Source: Pleurotus ostreatus/Saccharomyces cerevisiae fusant
Taxonomy: Eukaryota; Opisthokonta
Assembly (NCBI GenBank): GCA_024196135.1
Contig: JAMQCK010000989.1
Span: forward strand, 1-13,237
Direction: 5' to 3'
Length of the DNA: 13,237 bases
The notes beneath the pieces were generated by a model. The model saw only the letters and a program-made list of their open reading frames with translations. It ran no database searches and had not been told where the DNA came from. Of this stretch, positions 1 through 10,320 are shown piece by piece. A program made the position numbers and the translations under genes. How positions within the stretch are numbered: position 1 is the stretch's first letter; each line of letters begins with the position of its first letter.

Positions 1-2252
1 CGTCACAAGAGCGACATGGTCAACTTCGAGGCTGCTAGGGCAATCTGCGAGATGAAGAATGTCACCGCCGCGCAACTCACGCGATCCATCTCTGGTACGT
101 CCTCTTTACGTGCGCGCTATTTTCTTGCTGACAGAGATCTCAGTCCTCCAATTGTTCCTGTCCTCCCCCAAGCCGGTCTTGAAATTCGCTGCCACCCGTA
201 CTCTCGCCGCCTTGGCACTTACACATCCAGCGAGCGTTGCGACTTGCAATGTTGATCTCGAGGGCCTCATCGCTGACTCCAACCGCTCTGTGGCTACCTA
301 CGCTATCACGACCCTGCTCAAGGTATATGCGTCACATCTTACCCGCATCACTCAAGCTAAATCTCTCGCAGACCGGCAACGAAGCCTCCGTCGACCGCCT
401 CATCAAGCAGATCACCAACTTCATGACCGAGATCAGCGACGAATTCAAGGTCATCATCGTCGACGCCATCCGTTCGCTCTGCCTTAAGTTCCCCGCCAAG
501 CACGCGTCCATGCTCTCCTTCCTCTCCGGCGTCCTCCGCGACGAGGGCGGCTACGACTTTAAGCGTGCCGTAGTCGAGGCGATCTTCGACATGATCAAGT
601 TCATTGGCGACTGCAAGGAGCAGGCGCTCTCCCACCTCTGCGAATTCATCGAGGACTGCGAGTTCACGAAGCTGTCCGTTCGGATATTGCACCTGCTGGG
701 CATGGAGGGCCCGAAGTCGCCGCAGCCGTCGAAGTATATCCGCTTCATCTACAACCGGGTGGTGCTGGAGAACGCGACGGTGCGGGCGGCGGCGGTGGCG
801 AGCTTGGCGAAGTTTGGTGTCAATGCGCCGGATACGAAGCTGCAGAAGAGTATCGCGGTTTTGCTGAACCGGTATGTGGTTTGGCTGGTTGTATGGATTT
901 TGGTCTCTAACGCGTGGTAGGTGTTTGGACGATGTCGACGATGAAGTTCGGGACCGGGCCGCGTTGTACTTGAACACCTTCAAGGAGACCACGCTAGCGC
1001 AGGCCTACGTCAAAGAGGGTATGTTTCCTGTTTCTCGCACTTGCCGTGTTTGAGACTGATCATGAATCGCAGAATCTGTGTTCTCTTTGGCTGCATTGGA
1101 GACCAAGCTTGTTTCGTATGTCAAGAACCCGAGCGCGGAGCCATTGGACTTGTCGTCTGTGCCGAAGATCAGCCGCAAGCAGGCCGCGCAGGAAGCTGCT
1201 CGTGCGTATGCTCTAACACACTATCGTGCGCTCCGTGTTCATCGAGTTTGACAGGCCCGAGCACTCTCGAGACCATCGGTGTTCCGACGACACAAAAGAC
1301 GTCTGCGACGCCGCCGCCGCCCTCGGCAGCAGAGAAGCAGTCCGCGTACGCACAACAGCTGGCAGAGGTCCCGGAGATTGCGTCTTTTGGCCAGGTTTTG
1401 GGCAGCAGCTCGACCCCCGCCCAGCTTACCGAGAGCGAGACCGAGTACCAGGTTACTTGTGTCAAGCACATCTTTGCGGAGAATATCGTTTTCCAGGTAT
1501 GTCCTAGTGAACCTTACAAAGATGTTCGATGAGCTGACCACTCGCGTAGTTCAACGTCTCGAACACCCTTCCGGATACTCTTCTCGAGAATGTTTCCGTG
1601 GTCATGCAGCCGCAATCTGAAGACACCGGCCTTACCGAGAAGTTCTTCATCCCCATACCGACTTTGGACGCCGCGAAGTCGCCAGGCGTCGTATACGTCG
1701 CTTTCGCGCGCGACGATCCGGAGTCGTACGCCATGGGCTCCTTCGCTTGCACGCTCAAGTTCGTCAGCAAGGAGGTCGACCCGTCGACAGGGGAGCCGGA
1801 AGAGGAGGGCTACGAGGATGAGTACCAAGTGGAGGAGATCGAGCTGAGCGCGTCGGACTACATTGTGCCCAGCTATGCGACGTTTGGCTCGGAGTGGGAT
1901 AGGTTGAAGGGCGCGCCGAGTGTGACGGAGACGTTTGCGTTGTCGGCGATGGAGAGCTTGAAAGGTACGTTGCATCTGCGTCGTCGAATTGCAACCGCTC
2001 ATGGCACCTTCAGCTGCCTGCGACTCTATCATCGAGATTCTCGGCATGGAACCCTTGGGTGGCACGGAAGTCCCGAGCTCGCCAAGCGTACACACGTTGC
2101 AACTCTCAGGTTTGTTGATTGGCGGCGGTGGCAAGATCCTTGTGCGCTGCCGGATGACCTTCTCGCGCGGGTCGGGCGTGACGCTAGAGCTGGGCGTGCG
2201 GGCGGAAAAGCAGGAGGCGTGCGACCTTGTCCTCGCCGCCGTCGGTGCATAG
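1..2252 (+). CDS. SEC21: Coatomer (COPI) subunit gamma, 5'-truncated by the window edge
   Basis: Gamma subunit of the COPI coat, which forms vesicles for Golgi-to-ER and intra-Golgi retrieval on the cytosolic face of Golgi membranes. Exons: 1-94, 144-322, 372-871, 921-1018, 1073-1201, 1255-1496, 1550-1964, 2014-2252; the seven introns are 49-54 nt. The joined frame gives 631 residues; by comparison with family length (roughly 870-935) about the first 260-280 are missing to the left. Residues 1 to about 325 are the end of the adaptin-type HEAT solenoid (for example [31 protein letters not shown]). A Pro/Thr/Ser-rich hinge follows (about 335-365). The gamma-appendage runs from LTESETEY (391) to the end, including the acidic [10 protein letters not shown] and a C-terminal platform ending at the TAG at 2250. 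The first intron is placed at 95-143 because that restores the conserved ISVLQLF join; the alternative acceptor at 134 would insert extra residues. Identification is very secure; individual exon edges are inferred. Confidence 0.96.
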
Positions 2253-2536
2253 TGCATCGCATGACATGTTGTGATTCTGTAGAGCGCGTATATTATGTTT
2301 GGGATGGATGCAAATACTTCTGCTATGTGTGTGAGGGCGTTCGTCGCGCTGCAAGTTCGCCTGCATGAGGTCTCGAAATGAACTCGAAGCTAGCAGAATA
2401 TCCGCCACGTGCGTCGTCGCGATCAATGACGCGCTGCTCAGATTCTACCGCGCGACCGCGCCGTGGCGTCGCCCATTGTACTTTGTCCTGAACCATCCTT
2501 CTCGACCTCCCTCGCCCACCCACAGGCCTCCCCGGG
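2253..2536 (+). other. SEC21-NTE1 intergenic spacer (3' UTR plus promoter/leader)
   Basis: No gene is seen here. The AT-rich stretch around 2289-2299 (TATATTATGTT) is a plausible 3'-end signal for SEC21. From about 2480 to 2530 the strand is strongly C/T-rich, as is common just upstream of start codons in basidiomycete genes, and leads into the NTE1 ATG. A CACGTG E-box lies inside and is listed separately. An ATG at 2378 could open an upstream frame if the transcript starts that early, but the transcription start is unknown. Confidence 0.5.
2406..2411. promoter_or_regulatory. CACGTG E-box upstream of NTE1
   Basis: Perfect CACGTG palindrome about 126 bp upstream of the NTE1 start. This is the core site of bHLH factors; in yeast, phospholipid genes are controlled by the bHLH pair Ino2/Ino4 through related CANNTG sites. 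A six-base match occurs easily by chance, so function is only suggested by position. Confidence 0.3.
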
Positions 2537-5500
2537 ATGAGTGAGCTCTCCCCAGACGTGTCTGCCTCTGCCACGGCGGCGGCAGCGGACGTTAGCAGCC
2601 ATCCCCTCGTTTCCCTCATCTCCGCCTGTTTCTGGGTGATCCGTGAGTGCATCGTTCATTGCATCGACACTGCACCTCACACAAAGCAGTATGGGCGCTA
2701 TCATGGGTCAAGTCCCTCATAGGGATAGTCACCATCTCTGTCCCCCGCCTCGTATACCAGATCCTGTCGTATTCGATGACCCTCACGGTGCGTGATCGGC
2801 TGCGACGAATGTGCGTGAGGCTGACGGGGGAGTACAGCTCAACTTTTGGTCCTTCGTCCTGATATTTGGGACGTGTGCGGTCGCGCTGAACTACTTCATA
2901 CGCTTCCGATACCTCAACGACTACATGCAGCTGAAGGAACCGCCGTTGGGCAAGCCGGACGTGAAGGAGCTTCATCCTGATGTGAACACTGGTGCGTGGT
3001 GTGTAGACTGACCTGCGATCGTATGCTGATGCACCTTAGCGGACGAACCTGCAAACTTCCATAATTACTTGGACGACTTCTTGCAGGCCGTTCGCGTATT
3101 CGGTTTCCTGGAGAAACCCGTACGTCTGCGCGCCACACTGCCTTCGTATGTTACTCACGCGCCGCAGGTCTTCCACGAGCTCGCCAGACATCTGCAAACC
3201 CGGCGTCTCATCGCAGGCGATAGCATCTCACTCGATCAAGATCGCAGCTTCTATTGCGTGGTCGACGGCACAGTCCAAGTCTTTGCCAAGTCGGACGACG
3301 AACATGCTGCATCTGGGAGCGGACAATGGGACGACGAAGACATCAATGGCTATCATCTCATGAACGAAGTGACCAGCGGCGGCACGGTGTCAAGCTTGTT
3401 CACCATCCTCAGTCTCTTCACGGAGGATGTGAAGATCAGCTGGCAAGACGCGGACGAGTCTCCCAAACGGACGCATCACAGCCGGAAAAGCACCGATGAG
3501 CGTATACGCGTGAACTCTGATGTTTCGTACTTCAATTTGGAGAGGCCGGCGCTGGTGAGGACGCCTCTTTCGAATCCCGGATTACGGAGACGGTCCTCGA
3601 CTTCATCGTCTGCCTCCACGGTACAGCCAGAAGATAGCCCTACTACGCCGGACGAACTGAGGCGGACAGCGTCTCCTCCCCCACTATCCGAACGTTCTTA
3701 CGCTCCTTCAACTCCTGTTCATCATATACAAGGACCAGTACAGATACATCGCGGCGTCGTCGCTCGCGCGACAGAGGATACTACCCTTGCTGTGATCCCT
3801 GCCGAGGCCTTCCGGCGCTTGACTAAGAAGTTCCCTAAAGCCACTGGGCACATCGTGCAAGGTAGGCCTCGTTGCATATGGAAAAGCGCTGTTGTTCACT
3901 TGCTTCAGTCATTCTTACTCGGTTTGCCCGCGTCACGTTCAACGCGGCGCACAAATACCTTGGTCTAACCAGCGAAGTCCTACGAGCGGAGAAGTCAATC
4001 AATGATCTTGCCTGCCATCCCTTGCCCCCTTCCTTCTACGAAGGCGGCGGCCTGCAACAACTCCGCCACCGCTTCGAAGTACCACCCAGCGGCTCAGACT
4101 CCGACAACGACTACTTCACCCACAGCGGCGCACGCACCCACTCCCCCAATCCCATGTCGACATACTCTCCAAACCCAATGTCGGCGCAGGAATCCTCAAC
4201 CGACTCAGACGACTCGCACCCCGCTTTTATACGCACGGCGTCCTCCAGCACGGCCCGCCCCGGATCACGCTCGTCCACGATCTCGTCACCCAACCTTATG
4301 AAGACCTCCGGGTCCCGAATGAACGTCCAGGCGGGCGACCTGCTCAGCAGCACGGCGAACACGAGCCGCTTGTTGCGGCCGATTAACCGGACGGCGATGA
4401 CGCCGAGAGTGCCGTTGCGTGCTGTGGTGGAACACCAGTCGCCGGAGCGTGCTTTGGGCGAGGATTTCAATCTGCGCGAGGAGGTTATGTCGTGCATTGC
4501 GAAGTCGATTGGGTTGTTGCAACCGCCTATTAGTGGCAATGACTCGTTGGAAGGCTCGCCCAAGTTGAACCCCTTTGAGCGCAGCCGGTCGCCGATGCCC
4601 AGTTCATTTGGCTCATTGTCGCTACTGGACTTAGGCGACGATGCGTCTTCCACCATGACCGGAGGATCAGCGTCAATTCAGTCTGGCAGTGGCATGAGTG
4701 GGTTGGACAACGAAGTGGAGATTCTATTCTTCCCTGCTGGCGCAACACTCACCAAGGCGGGCGATATTAGCACTGGTGCATCTTTCCATCCATACCAGTG
4801 TACGACATCTGCTGAACTCGATTTAGGTCTTTACTACGTTATCGAGGGCTTCCTGGACATCCTCTTACCACTAGAGAAGGAGAAGGAGAGAGCATCCGAC
4901 CGTCCTGGGGCTAAGAACACCGGCAAGGGACCCAACAAGAAGGCGCACGACGACGCGGAGACGCACAAGTTCCTCTTCACTGTCAAGCCTGGCGGCATCG
5001 CCGGCTACCTTGCCTCACTCAGCAACACTGCTTCCTACGTCGATATTGTGGCCAAGACGGATACCTACGTCGGATACCTGCCTGCACAAGCGCTCGAGCG
5101 GCTCCTCGAGAAGCGGCCTATTGTGCTACTCACACTAGCGAAGCGGTTGATTTCGTTACTGTCGCCGCTAGGTGCATCTGCTTTTGCGTGGTTTTGGCAA
5201 GACAGGTAGCTGACTGCATCGTAGTCCTCCAGATCGACGCCTCCCTCGACTGGATGCAAGTAAACGCCGGCCAGATCATTTGGCGCCCCGAAGACGCCAG
5301 CGATTGCTTCTACATCGTCATCAACGGACGCCTCCGCGCCATCACAGAAACCGAGAAAGGCGACGTCTCCATCGTCGGCGAGTACGGCCAGGGCGACGCG
5401 GTCGGCGAGCTCGATGTCATCACGAGCTCGCCCAGGCAGAATACGCTGCACGCCATTCGCGACACTGAGCTCATTCGCATGCCGCAGACGCTGTTCAATG

Positions 5501-7866
5501 CGCTGTCGATGAGGTGCGTGTGATTGGATGTGATTATAAGAAACAGCATGCTGACGGATTTTGGCTCACCATGCTGTTTTTGCATGCAGGGATCCGAGGA
5601 CGACTCAGCAGTGCGTTCGGTTACTGTCATTTCTCTGATCATGTCTCTGACTTGTGCGACCAGAATACTGCGCAAGATTGCCCTCCGCGTGCGCGATGAA
5701 GCTGAAGGGGGGAAGACGTCCCAATCGCGACCACCCATGGAGGTCAAGTCCTCCAACGCGAACCTCAAGACTATTTGCATCCTCCCCGTCTCGCGTGCCG
5801 TACCCATTGACGTCTTCGCGCGCAAGCTGCAGACTGCTCTCGAGGGCATCGGCGCGTCGACGGTATATCTAAACCAGGCGTCGGTAGCGAATCGGCTGGG
5901 CCGGCATGTCTTCACGCGCATGGGCAAGCTGAAGGCGGCGGGCTGGCTTGCGGACCAGGAGCAGAGGTATCGCACAGTGCTGTATGTGGCCGACAGCCCC
6001 GTCAACAACTCGTGGACGCAGACGTGTATACGACAGGTGAGTGTTCACTTCAATTTAGTTGATTACTGCGTAGCGTGTGCTCACAGTGCGATGCACAGGC
6101 GGACTGCGTCATGGTGGTCGGCATGGGTGACGACGCGTCGATCGGGGAGTATGAGCGCCTGCTGTTGTCCACGAAGACGACGGCCAAGAAGGAGCTGGTG
6201 CTTCTGCATCCGGATCGGTCTGTGGCGCCGGGGTCGACGAGAGAGTGGCTAAAGGTGGGTGTCTATCGCGGATAGCTGTACCTTGCTTATTGATATACTC
6301 CTCTACAGAACCGCCCTTGGGTCCATCAGCACATCCACGTCGAACTTCCTGTGAGACTTTCTCCCTTGCCACACCCGATCTTGCCTTAGACTAACACTTA
6401 CCTAACCTCAGGGCCTCGTCATCCCCATCACCAAAAGCACCGCCCACCTCCCCAAAGACCCCGACCCCATCATCGCGCTCAAGAACTTCAAGGACAAAGT
6501 CCAGTCAGAGCTCAAGAAATACCGTGGCACCGTCGGCGATGCGCGGCCACAACGTTTGCCTCATGTAAATGACTTCTCGCGACTGGCGCGTAGGATCTGT
6601 GGGAAGTCGATTGGGCTGGTACTCGGTGGAGGAGGTGCGAGGGGGGTGTCGCATTTGGTTAGTATTGCATGGTTTGGTGGTGGAAGTTGGAAGTGTGCTA
6701 ATTTTGTGAAATAGGGCCTGATCCGTGCGCTGGAGGAGTATGGAATTCCGGTGGATCATGTTGGGGGTTAAGTGCTAGGTTGTTGGTGTTAACAGATGGG
6801 TGCTGACGATAGCGCAGGTACGAGTATCGGCGCCTTCATCGGTGGTCTGTACGCGAGAGAGGGCGACATCCTCTCCTCTGCAGGCCGTGCCAAGCAGTTC
6901 AGCGGGCGTATGGGCAACATCTGGCGAATGCTCTCCGACGTCACGTATCCTATCGTCGCTTACACCACTGTAAGCATCCCTCTTTTCGCCCTCCAATTTG
7001 ATCTGCTCGCATACGACATGCTGACAACTCATTCTCGTCCAGGGCCACGAATTCAACCGCGCGATATACAAGTCCTTCTACGACCTGCACATCGAGGATA
7101 TGTGGTTGCCGTTCTTCTGCAATACGACGAACATCACGACGTCGGGGATGGATATCCACGAGACGGGGTATGCGTGGAGATTTATTCGTGGGTCGATGAC
7201 TCTCGTCGGTCTGTTGCCACCGTTGTGCGACAACGGGAATATGCATGTTGATGGAGGATATGGTACGAGTAATTTGCCACCTGAAGGAATACACGCTGAC
7301 AAAATGTGTAGTCGACAACTTGCCCGTCTCGACGATGTTTTCCATGGGGTCAAGTGCTGTCTTCGCATGCGATGTCGGATCGGTGTGTTTGACTGGCTTT
7401 GCGACATCGGGCACAAGCTGATCGCCCGTAGATTGATGACAACTCACCGAGGAACTTTGGTGACTCAGTGTCGGGCTGGTGGCTATTCATCAACCGGTGG
7501 AACCCCTTCTCAGATGCTAGTCGGGTGCCCGCCATCACGGAGATTCAGAGTCGGCTGGCATAGTAAGTGTTACCCTCTCTTTTGTCTGCATCTCTCTGAT
7601 CTTGTTACAGTGTATCAAGTGTCAGGACACTAGAGGAGGCCAAGGTGGCACCAGGATGCTTGTACATCGCCATGCCGGTGCAGGAATATGGCACCTTGCA
7701 GTTCAGCAAGTTCGAGGAGCTGCAGAAGATCGGGTACGAGGCTGGTATGAAGGCTCTGGCGAAGTGGGACGAGGAGGGGCGACTACCCTCGCCGTTCATC
7801 GATGGCAAGCAACAGTTCTCTTCGAGCAAAAAGCAAGGCCGGGCGGCGAGGAGGAATTCGATTTAG
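2537..7866 (+). CDS. NTE1: Lysophospholipase NTE1 (neuropathy target esterase family, patatin-like, three cNMP-binding-like domains)
   Basis: ER-anchored serine hydrolase that deacylates phosphatidylcholine and lysophosphatidylcholine to glycerophosphocholine and fatty acids. Exons: 2537-2642, 2690-2787, 2838-2991, 3040-3119, 3168-3861, 3909-5171, 5225-5513, 5590-5610, 5664-6036, 6099-6254, 6309-6350, 6412-6657, 6715-6766, 6818-6969, 7043-7262, 7312-7382, 7432-7562, 7611-7866; 1467 aa. Hydrophobic segments lie at about 24-52 and 67-89. Cyclic-nucleotide-binding-like domains: the first starts at 147 and is split by a long Ser/Thr/Pro-rich insert; the second covers about 646-798; the third about 800-905 (GEL...PRQNT). 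The patatin domain carries the oxyanion loop GGGGARG (1164-1170), nucleophile elbow GTSIG (Ser1194) and DGG (Asp1312), so the Ser-Asp dyad is intact. The start is chosen as the first ATG that puts the first hydrophobic segment at the N-terminus, after a C/T-rich leader. The first acceptor could be 2686 instead of 2689 (one residue difference). Exon 8 has only 21 nt. Identification is very secure. Confidence 0.96.
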
Positions 7867-8023
7867 GGTCATGGCTCTCAGGGACTATCTGTGTTCTCCT
7901 GCTGTATATATTTGCATGTAAATTAATCCGTCCATCGCAAAGCATTGTCAAGGGTCCGAGACAGAGCCTTCCTTGGTTCAGTCATTGTTGAACTTGAACA
8001 AAGGCCGAAAAGCACGTTGATGC

Positions 8024-8031
8024 TCACGTGA
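8024..8031. promoter_or_regulatory. TCACGTGA palindrome (extended E-box) upstream of PIF1
   Basis: Eight-base perfect palindrome with a CACGTG core, about 145 bp upstream of the helicase start codon. RTCACRTG-type sites are bound by bHLH proteins such as yeast Cbf1. The longer palindrome and its promoter position make it a better candidate than a bare hexamer, but no functional evidence is available from sequence. Confidence 0.35.
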
Positions 8032-8081
8032 TGGACGCGATCACTGGATCCGGACGCGCTGAGTTCCGATCTGCATCTTGA
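8031..8081 (+). promoter_or_regulatory. Possible upstream ORF in the PIF1 leader
   Basis: ATG at 8031 opens a 16-codon frame that ends with TGA at 8079-8081, about 95 bp before the PIF1 ATG. A four-codon frame (8020-8031) overlaps its start. Either could dampen helicase translation if it lies in the mRNA, but the transcription start is unknown and short upstream frames arise often by chance. Confidence 0.2.
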
Positions 8082-8175
8082 CTCCTGTCGCGGTTTGCCA
8101 TCATCGTTGAGCTGTACACTGCCGGCTTCGGCTTCCATCGACTGTCCTTTCTTGGCTTAACTTCTTGCGCACCTC

Positions 8176-10177
8176 ATGCCACCCAAAGCACTGAAGCGGA
8201 AGAGCGACGAGTTCGACACCAGCGGCATCGTCACCAAGCGCCGGAAATCGGGCAACACCATCGAACAGTTCTTCAAGCCGTTGGTGCCGGTGTCGGCCCA
8301 TGTTGATGTGGCGGAGAGCGGTAGTGTACAGCTCAACGAGGACCAGAGGCGAATACTATCCCTGGTGGTAGAGCAGGGGAAGAGCGTGTTCTTCACCGGG
8401 TCGGCAGGTGCGTTGTATGAGAGCAAGGGAGACAAGAGGCTAACCTGGACGAAAGGCACTGGGAAGTCGCTGCTGTTACGCGCGATTATAGCAGCGCTAA
8501 AGAAGAAATATGCGAAGAATCCCCATCATGTAGCCATTACGGCGAGCACAGGGATGGCTGCATCCAATGTCGGAGGTGTGTGGTGTGATCTCAGCCGCTG
8601 TGTTCGGGAACTCATGAGCGATGCAGGGACAACATTACATTCCTGGGGTGCAATAGCGCCTACTGTCTCCGACCTCGACAAGATCATTAGCTACGTCAGG
8701 ACTGCGAAGCCAGCGTTGAAGCGATGGAAAGACACGAAGGTCTTGATCATCGACGAGAGTGTGTCGCTTGTCACCACACTGTATGCCTATATTGACGACG
8801 CACAGTCTCGATGGTCGACGGTGTACTCTTCCAACTGCTGCACGACGTCGCTGTGGCATTGCGCCGGAAGACCGATCGGCCATTTGGCGGCATACAGGTC
8901 ATCGTCACAGGCGACTTCTTCCAACTCCCGCCGGTGACAAAGGGAAGCCAAGAGCCCTTCTTCGCATTCGAGTCCGAAGCATGGAAGACCACCTTCGAGC
9001 ATACTATCTGCCTCAAGAAAGTGTATCGACAGAAGGACTCTGGTACGCTGTCTCAAGAGACCTAATTGCCTTGCAATACTCACCCCTCCCCAGCCTTCGT
9101 CGACCTCCTCAACGACCTCCGCCGAGGCAACGTTCCCGACTCCGCCATCCAAACCATGCACTCCCTCTCTCGCCCCCTCCCCCCTTCCGACATCGACCCC
9201 ACCGACCTCTTCCCTATGCGCACCGACGTCGACAGCGCGAACAACTGCCGCCTGCACGCCCTCCCCGGCAAGCATTTCACCTTCCGCTCGTCGGACAGCG
9301 GGCAGGCAAAGGAGGAACAAAGGGAGAAGATGCTCGCCAACCTGCCCGCGGTGAAGAATCTGCACCTGAAGCTGGGGGCGCAGGTTATGCTGATCAAGAA
9401 TTTTGACGAAACGTTGGTGAATGGGGTGGTGGGGAAGATTGTGGACTTTAGGGCGGTGGAGCAGGTGAAGAAGGAGAAGGACCCGGAGTCAAGGGCGGGG
9501 ACGCCCAAAGGCTCGAAGCCACCCTCGAAGGCCGCGGACAAGCCGCCCTCGAAGGCCGCCGACAAGGAGAACATCGCCCCACCGAACACGATTGGCAAGC
9601 CCGCGGCACACAAAGCCGGCGCGCCACCAGAACTCTACCCCGTTGTCGAGTTCGCGACGACGAAGGGGAAGCGGACGATTACGGTGGCGAGGGAGGAGTT
9701 CAGGCATGAGGGGAATGATGGGACGTTGCTAGCGAGGAGGTTGCAGGTCCCGCTAATCCTTGCCTGGGCGATCTCGATTCACAAGAGTCAAGGGCAGACG
9801 TTGCATCGGATGCGGGTTGATCTTGGCCGCGTATTTGAGCGAGGTGAGTTTGGTTGTCGATGTTCACTTCTTACCCTCCTTCCTTCCATCCATCATTCCT
9901 TCCTGGCCACCGGGACTGATACCCTCCCAGGTCAAAGCTATGTCGCGCTCTCGCGGGCTGCAAGCTTAGATGGACTGCAAGTCCTGCGCTTCGATCCAAA
10001 GAAGGTGGGTAGACCTCGCCTAGTGGTGTACATCCACTGCCATTTCCACTTCCTTCCTCGCTCATTGATATGCATCCCTGCTCAATGGTACACATCCACT
10101 CATTCAATCACCTACAGGTACGAGCACACCCCAAGGTGATACAGTGGCACAAGACCTTAGATGATGGGTCTTCATGA
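8176..10177 (+). CDS. PIF1: Pif1-family 5'-3' DNA helicase (SF1B), compact nuclear-type
   Basis: ATP-dependent 5'-3' DNA helicase of the family that removes G-quadruplexes and RNA-DNA hybrids and acts at forks and telomeres. Exons: 8176-8407, 8456-8575, 8627-8758, 8806-9042, 9094-9843, 9931-10004, 10118-10177; 534 aa. Order: basic N-terminus with bipartite NLS-like clusters KRK (7-9) and KRRK (21-24); Q motif around Gln57; Walker A GSAGTGKS (75-82); motif Ia TASTGMAASNVGG (106-118); Walker B IIDEISM (158-164); motif III GDFFQLPP (197-204); Pif1 signature near 232-253 (RQKDSAF...LRRGNV); motif V HKSQG (470-474); motif VI SYVALSRA (493-500). A Lys/Pro/Ala-rich insert (about 364-418) interrupts the 2B region before the last motifs. 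All ATPase motifs are intact. Introns 1, 2 and 5 are stop-free multiples of three. It is short for a cellular Pif1, mainly because the N-terminus is brief; no mitochondrial presequence is evident. No Rep domain, so not a Helitron. Whether it is the main Pif1 or a paralogue cannot be decided here. Confidence 0.93.
9516..9563 (+). repeat. Two-copy 24-bp in-frame tandem repeat in PIF1
   Basis: Two adjacent 24-bp units, 9516-9539 and 9540-9563, each encode KPPSKAAD (residues 382-397) and differ only at two third-codon positions. The repeat lies in the low-complexity insert of the helicase 2B region and is a likely site of length polymorphism by slippage. Confidence 0.85.
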
Positions 10178-10320
10178 CGAATCTCGGGGACTTCTCAATG
10201 ACGACGCCAGCCATCTTCCCCACAAGAACCCTCCCCAATCTGGTCCGACCAGTAACCATCTTCTCCCAAGGGAGGAGAAGCTCAAGTGAGAAACCATCGT
10301 ACCGTACTTCCAGAATAATC

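Larger units (their letters stand above)
7867..8175 (+). other. NTE1-PIF1 intergenic spacer
   Basis: 309 bp without a gene. The NTE1 3' end probably uses the AT-rich signals TATATA (7905-7910) and TGTAAATTAAT (7918-7928), which resemble fungal polyadenylation efficiency and positioning elements. The second half should hold the PIF1 promoter and leader. It contains a TCACGTGA palindrome and short upstream reading frames, listed separately. No long repeat or RNA gene is visible. Confidence 0.5.

Noticed and set aside
357..992. 211-codon open frame on the - strand
   Set aside because: It lies antisense to the HEAT-repeat exons of SEC21; its charged, Arg/Val/Asp-rich composition is what a complement of GC-rich coding sequence gives, and it matches no family I recognise.
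1514..2257. 247-codon open frame on the - strand
   Set aside because: Antisense to the appendage-domain exons of SEC21, which are conserved on the + strand. No independent protein signature.
5310..6008. 232-codon open frame on the - strand
   Set aside because: Antisense to NTE1 exons 7-9; the + strand encodes conserved NTE1 residues across several spliced introns here.
8787..9365. 192-codon open frame on the - strand
   Set aside because: Antisense to PIF1 exons with intact helicase motifs on the + strand; composition is Glu/Val/Gly-rich as expected of a shadow frame.
8176..10177. Helitron or other mobile element suggested by a Pif1-type helicase
   Set aside because: No Rep endonuclease domain is present, the protein is short with six spliceosomal introns and a nuclear-type N-terminus, no transposon termini were seen, and the neighbours are housekeeping genes.
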